9,670 bases of DNA from Phycisphaerae bacterium (GTDB lineage Bacteria; Planctomycetota; Phycisphaerae; SM23-33), in contig JASLZV010000042.1 in assembly GCA_030754715.1 (NCBI GenBank), positions 1 to 9,670 of the forward strand, read 5' to 3'. This document shows positions 5,939 to 9,670 of the stretch, one piece after another. Every line of letters begins with the position of its first letter. Position 1 is the first letter of the stretch. Both the position numbers and the translations under genes were made by a program. The notes under the pieces were generated by a model. It did no database searches. It had not been told where the DNA came from and worked only from the letters and a program-made list of their open reading frames with translations.

Positions 5939-7192
5939 TTATCCCCCCTGCATGACATCCAGCATGCCAACCATCGGCATGAACAGGGCCACCACGATAT
6001 ACCCGACGATGCAGCCCAGCGTGACCACGAGAACCGGTTCCATCAGCGAGGTCATTGCCGCCACCATGGTGTCGACCTCGTCATCGTAGATATCGGCTAT
6101 CTTGCTGAGCATTTTATCCAGTTCGCCGGTTTCCTCCCCGACGTCGATCATGTTGACCACCATCGGATCGACGACCCTGGTCTGCCTCAGCGGCGTGGCG
6201 AAGTTCTCGCCCTCGCGAATCGCCCCGTGCACCTTGTGTATGGCTCGTGCAAACACCTCGTTACCCGATGTTTCTCGCGTAATGTGCAGCGCCTCGAGAA
6301 TCGGAACGCCTGCCGCCAGCAGCGTTCCCAGAGTCCGCGAGAACCGCGCGACGGCCGTCTTGGCGATGATCTTCCCCATAATCGGGATGTTTAAGTTCAC
6401 CCGATCCACGAACATCGCCCCGGCGCTGGATTGCTTCAACAGTTTGATCAACAGGAACAGGCCGAACGGGAAGCCGAGGATGACTGCCCACCCGCCGTCT
6501 TTGCTAATCCAGGAGCTGATGTTCAGCAAGGACCGGGTGATTGCCGGGAGATTCTGGCCCATGTCGGAGAATATCTTTTCGAACTGCGGCACTACAAAGA
6601 TCATCAGTACAGTTACGATCAGAATGGCGAAAGTAATCACGGCGACAGGATAAACCATGGCGCCCTTGACTTTCCGCTTCAGGCTTTCGGCCTTCTCCAT
6701 GAATTCAGAAAGGCGTTGTAGGATCACGTCCAGTACGCCGCCCAGTTCCCCCGCGCGGACCATGTTGGTATAGAGTTTGTCGAAGGCCTTGGGATGCCGC
6801 TTCATTGCGTCCGACAGCGACGACCCGTCGGTGACGTCCTCCTTGACCATGCGGATCGCCACACGCAGCGGGCCGGGCTTCTGTTGATCCTGCAGAACCT
6901 CCAGACTCCGGACGATGGGCAGGCCCGCATTCACCAGCGTCGAGAGTTGGCGGGTAAACTGAGCCAGCAGTTTGGCCGACACGCGTCCGACCGACCGCTT
7001 CCGGGCCCCGGCCTGAGTGGCCGCTTCCGGGGTGGCCTTGGCGCCGCGGCGCCCGACCTTTTTCTTGATCTTGGTGGGGAAGTTGCCTTTGGCCCGAACC
7101 TTGGCGATGGCTTCGTCGCTGCTGGCGGCCTCGACATTTCCCTTGACGGGCTGTCCGACGCTGTTCATGGCTTCGTAGGTGAAAGTAGGCAT
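5939..7192 (-). CDS. gspF: Inner-membrane platform protein GspF/PilC
   Basis: 417 aa polytopic inner-membrane protein, the platform on which the ATPase acts to push subunits into the filament. Residues 1-45 (PTFTYEAMNSVGQPVKGNVEA...) are the conserved N-terminal extension, followed by a Lys/Arg/Ala-rich linker (43-70). Two homologous cytoplasmic GspF domains follow: ~75-178 (LLAQFTRQLSTLVNAGLPI, GELGGVLDVIL) and ~275-380 (FSRTLGTLLAAGVPILEAL, GEETGELDKML). Membrane segments are at about 180-203, 234-252 and 385-412. All family hallmarks are present and the length is normal (~400). ATG 7192 has GGGAG (7203-7199) with a 6-nt gap and lies 30 bp after gspE. Whether to name it pilC (pilus) or gspF (secretion) cannot be settled from sequence. 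Confidence 0.96.
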   Translation of the reverse strand: MPTFTYEAMNSVGQPVKGNVEAASSDEAIAKVRAKGNFPTKIKKKVGRRGAKATPEAATQAGARKRSVGRVSAKLLAQFTRQLSTLVNAGLPIVRSLEVLQDQQKPGPLRVAIRMVKEDVTDGSSLSDAMKRHPKAFDKLYTNMVRAGELGGVLDVILQRLSEFMEKAESLKRKVKGAMVYPVAVITFAILIVTVLMIFVVPQFEKIFSDMGQNLPAITRSLLNISSWISKDGGWAVILGFPFGLFLLIKLLKQSSAGAMFVDRVNLNIPIMGKIIAKTAVARFSRTLGTLLAAGVPILEALHITRETSGNEVFARAIHKVHGAIREGENFATPLRQTRVVDPMVVNMIDVGEETGELDKMLSKIADIYDDEVDTMVAAMTSLMEPVLVVTLGCIVGYIVVALFMPMVGMLDVMQGG

Positions 7193-7222
7193 GGCATACT
7201 CCCGTGGCCGCTTGCCGCGGCG

Positions 7223-8977
7223 TTATTCCATTTCCTCGCTGAGTGTCTGGGCGACCACCTCTTCGATGGTCGTCTGCCCGTCGTAAATCGATAACAGGCC
7301 CGCCTCGCGCAGCGTCCGCATGCCTCGTTTGCGGGCGGATTCGCGAAGCACGTTGGTGCTGCTGCGTTTCATGATCAACTCGCGAATGCGATCGTCGAAC
7401 AGCATGATTTCGAAGATTGCCATTCGCCCGCTGTAGCCGGTGCTCCGGCAGTAGTCGCAGCCGGCACCGCGATAGAAGGTCCGCCCCGACACGTCCTCCG
7501 GCTTCAATTCCAGTTCCAGGAGCATCTCCTGCGTGGGCGTAAACTCTTCCTTACACCGAGTGCAGATGGTCCGCACCAGGCGCTGCGCTACTAAGCCTTC
7601 AATCGTCGCGGTCACCAGGAACGGTTCGAGGCCGAGGTCCAGCAGCCGCGCCACGGCCGATGGGGCGTCGTTGGTGTGCACGGTGGAGAATACCAGGTGG
7701 CCGGTCAGGGACGCTTGTACGGCAATCTCTGCCGTTTGCAGGTCGCGAATCTCGCCCACCAGCACAATGTCGGGGTCCTGCCGCAGGAAGTGCCGGAGAC
7801 ACCGATCAAACGTCAGGCCGATATCCGGATTGACCTGCACCTGGATCAGACCGTCGATGTCGTACTCTACGGGGTCCTCGCTGGTAAGGATCTTCGTCGC
7901 CGGGTCGTTCAGTTCGTTCAGGGCCGCATACAGCGTGGTGGTCTTGCCGCACCCGGTGGGTCCGGTGACGATCACAATGCCGTTGGGACGGTGGACCAGT
8001 TCCCGGAACAGCTGTAAGTCGTCCTCGCGCATTCCGATGCGTTCCAGGTCGAGGCTTACGTTTCCGCGGTCGAGTACACGCATCACCACCGACTCGCCGA
8101 ACATGGTCGGCAGCACCGAGACACGCAGGTCCACCGGGCGGCCCCCAACCACCAACTCGATGCGCCCATCCTGTGGTAACCGCCGCTCGGCGATGTCCAG
8201 ATTCGCCATAACCTTAATTCGCGAGGAAATCGCCATGGCGATTGACCGCGGCGGAGGCAGCATTTCGTAAAGCAGACCGTCAATGCGGTATCGCATGAAG
8301 AATTCATTCTCGAACGGCTCGAAATGAATGTCCGAAGCGCGGTTTCGGATCGCCTCCAAGAGCACCATGTTCACCAAGCGTTTGACCGGATTAGAGTCGG
8401 CCAAATCCTTCAGTTCCTCCAGGTCGATACTCTGGTCACGCTGTTCCAGGACGGCGGTCAGGTGCTCGTCCCCGACGATTTCGTTGATCAGGTCGCCGAT
8501 GGACTCCGGCTCCACGTCGTAATACTTCAGCAAAGCCGCCTGGAGCTGCTTGGGGTGTGCGATACGGGCCGTAACTTCGAATCCCATAAGTGTCCGCAGA
8601 TCGTCGGTGGCACGGAAGTTGTCAGCCGAGGCAATCGCCACCTGGAGGTGTTTGGTGGCCTCGTCGTACTCCAGCGGTATGATCTTATACGCGTTGGCCA
8701 TCTGCGGGGGAATCAGCTGAATGACATCCCGAGAAATCTCGGTGGTTGCCAAGTCCACCGGCTCCATCCCTATCTGGTAGGCCAGCGACATCGTCCGCAC
8801 TGATTCGTCTATGTGGCCCAAGTCTACCAGAATTTGCCCGAGCGGCCCGCCCTTTTCCTTCTGCACGTCCAGGGCCTCTTGCACCTGCTCGCGGGTAACT
8901 TCACCCATCTTGACCAGCACGCGCCCGATGGGCCGGCCCCGTAACTCTTGAGTGTCTATTTCCAGTGTTCTGGCCAT
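7223..8977 (-). CDS. gspE: Assembly ATPase GspE/PilB
   Basis: 584 aa cytoplasmic hexameric AAA+-like motor powering pilus or pseudopilus extension. Residues ~14-76 form an N-terminal T2SSE_N/MshEN-like region with two tandem 24-residue motifs. The second N-terminal domain spans ~77-153. The ATPase core has Walker A GPTGCGKTT (339-347), an Asp box SEDPVEYD (366-373), Walker B DIVLVGE (403-409) and a His box GHLVFSTVHTND (426-437). C472/C475 and C507/C510 make the CxxC...CxxC zinc site typical of GspE/PilB and absent from PilT. I start at ATG 8977, 10 nt after the pilT stop. The open frame extends to 9220, but that part overlaps pilT in another frame and reads as low-complexity Arg/Ser/Trp sequence. 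The ribosome-binding site is weak, which fits coupling to pilT. Confidence 0.97.
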   Translation of the reverse strand: MARTLEIDTQELRGRPIGRVLVKMGEVTREQVQEALDVQKEKGGPLGQILVDLGHIDESVRTMSLAYQIGMEPVDLATTEISRDVIQLIPPQMANAYKIIPLEYDEATKHLQVAIASADNFRATDDLRTLMGFEVTARIAHPKQLQAALLKYYDVEPESIGDLINEIVGDEHLTAVLEQRDQSIDLEELKDLADSNPVKRLVNMVLLEAIRNRASDIHFEPFENEFFMRYRIDGLLYEMLPPPRSIAMAISSRIKVMANLDIAERRLPQDGRIELVVGGRPVDLRVSVLPTMFGESVVMRVLDRGNVSLDLERIGMREDDLQLFRELVHRPNGIVIVTGPTGCGKTTTLYAALNELNDPATKILTSEDPVEYDIDGLIQVQVNPDIGLTFDRCLRHFLRQDPDIVLVGEIRDLQTAEIAVQASLTGHLVFSTVHTNDAPSAVARLLDLGLEPFLVTATIEGLVAQRLVRTICTRCKEEFTPTQEMLLELELKPEDVSGRTFYRGAGCDYCRSTGYSGRMAIFEIMLFDDRIRELIMKRSSTNVLRESARKRGMRTLREAGLLSIYDGQTTIEEVVAQTLSEEME

Positions 8978-8987
8978 GCGGGGTTTC

Positions 8988-9670
8988 TCAACTTTCTGTG
9001 GCGGACGTCTCCAGTGTCGGCTGTCCGTCTGTGATTGCCACGATCTTCTCTTGCAACTGCGATGGGCTGTGGCTGTGGTCGATTGCCTCCTGCGCCGAGA
9101 TCTTGCTTTGCTTGAACAGTTCCAATAGGTGGTCGTCCAGCAGTTGCATTCCGAATCGTTTGCCGGTCTGGATAGAACTTGGTATGCGGAACACCTTGTT
9201 TTCACGGATGAGATTGGCAATGGCGTTTGTGACCATCATGAACTCGAATGCGGCAATCCGCCCGCGGATGTCGCTGCGCGGAACCAGAGCCTGGCACAGC
9301 ACGGCGATCAGTGACGCGGCCAACTGAATGCGAACCTGTTCCTGTTGATTCACCGGGAACTGATCTACGATTCGCGTCACGGTGCCCTGGGCGGTAGTGG
9401 TGTGCACCGTGCCGAACACCAGGTGCCCCGTCTCGGCCGCTCGCAGGGCTGCACTGATCGTCTCCAGGTCGCGCAGTTCGCCCACCAGCACCACGTCCGG
9501 GTCCATGCGCAGTACGCGGCGGAGCGCCTCGGAGAAACTCGGTACGTCGGTCCCCACCTCTCGCTGGTTCACCATTGACTTGTTGTGGGGATGGTAGTAC
9601 TCGATCGGATCCTCAATGGTGATGATGTGCCTGTCGAAATTCGCGTTGATGTAGTCGATCATCGATGCCA
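8988..9670 (-). CDS. pilT: Twitching-motility/retraction ATPase PilT, C-terminal part (cut by right edge)
   Basis: The reading frame enters at 9670. Its first visible residues, ASMIDYIN, are those that normally follow the Walker A loop, so Walker A itself is just outside. Visible are the Asp box TIEDPIEYYH, Walker B DPDVVLVGELRD, and the His box TGHLVFGTVHTTTAQGTVTRI. The C-terminal domain has RIAAFEFMMVTNAIANLIRENK, IPSSIQTG and GMQLLDDHL. These last elements and the lack of a CxxC zinc site are PilT hallmarks; PilT powers pilus retraction in the cytoplasm. The signature AIRNLIRE reads AIANLIRE here. About 227 residues are present of a usual ~345. Placement directly upstream of gspE indicates co-transcription. 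PilU is a less likely alternative. Confidence 0.95.
   Translation of the reverse strand, partial: ASMIDYINANFDRHIITIEDPIEYYHPHNKSMVNQREVGTDVPSFSEALRRVLRMDPDVVLVGELRDLETISAALRAAETGHLVFGTVHTTTAQGTVTRIVDQFPVNQQEQVRIQLAASLIAVLCQALVPRSDIRGRIAAFEFMMVTNAIANLIRENKVFRIPSSIQTGKRFGMQLLDDHLLELFKQSKISAQEAIDHSHSPSQLQEKIVAITDGQPTLETSATES

Noticed and set aside
5301..6089. 262-residue open frame on the plus strand, and similar plus-strand frames over 2322-8803
   Set aside because: Antisense shadows of GC-rich pilus genes: His/Arg/Val-rich, without domain motifs, while the minus strand carries complete conserved families.
8978..9220. N-terminal extension of the gspE frame
   Set aside because: The extension lies inside pilT in another frame, reads as Arg/Ser/Trp-rich low complexity, and the family start matches the Met at 8977.

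Overview
The window looks like a chromosomal stretch from a moderately GC-rich Gram-negative-type bacterium. I lean towards Planctomycetota, for example a Phycisphaerae-like lineage. The reasons are the cluster of pseudopilins with RRG-(A)FTLVELL-type leaders next to PilT, GspE and GspF homologues, and a stand-alone B12-binding-domain protein. This is inference from style and recall, not from a search. No mobile element, CRISPR array, tRNA or rRNA was seen.

Layout: (1) Positions 1-616, minus strand: ispF (isoprenoid precursor synthesis), whose 3' end overlaps the 5' end of cysS (cysteinyl-tRNA synthetase), which runs off the left edge. (2) Positions 617-1130: a long divergent intergenic region with a 14-bp inverted repeat and a plausible promoter. 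(3) Positions 1131-1877, plus strand: a protein with a CarH/MerR-type B12 cap plus a B12-binding fold. It lacks the cobalt-ligating histidine and ends in a basic tail. A rho-independent terminator follows. (4) Positions 2112-9670, minus strand: an eight-gene type IV filament operon, transcribed right to left as pilT (cut by the right edge), gspE/pilB, gspF/pilC, then five consecutive genes for proteins with type III (prepilin peptidase) signal peptides. Most genes in this run are spaced by 0-45 bp; one gap, before the GspH-like gene, is 132 bp.

How the genes fit together: the GspE-type ATPase and the GspF-type platform protein would drive assembly of a filament built from the five (pseudo)pilins. 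Three of these have GspG-like C-terminal acidic loops, one is GspH-like and one GspJ-like. PilT, normally a retraction ATPase, suggests a dynamic pilus, or a hybrid between a type IV pilus and a type II secretion system. No secretin, PilM/N/O/GspL/M, or prepilin peptidase gene lies in the window, so the machine must be completed from elsewhere. The B12-type protein converges on the end of this operon; nothing in the sequence proves a functional link.
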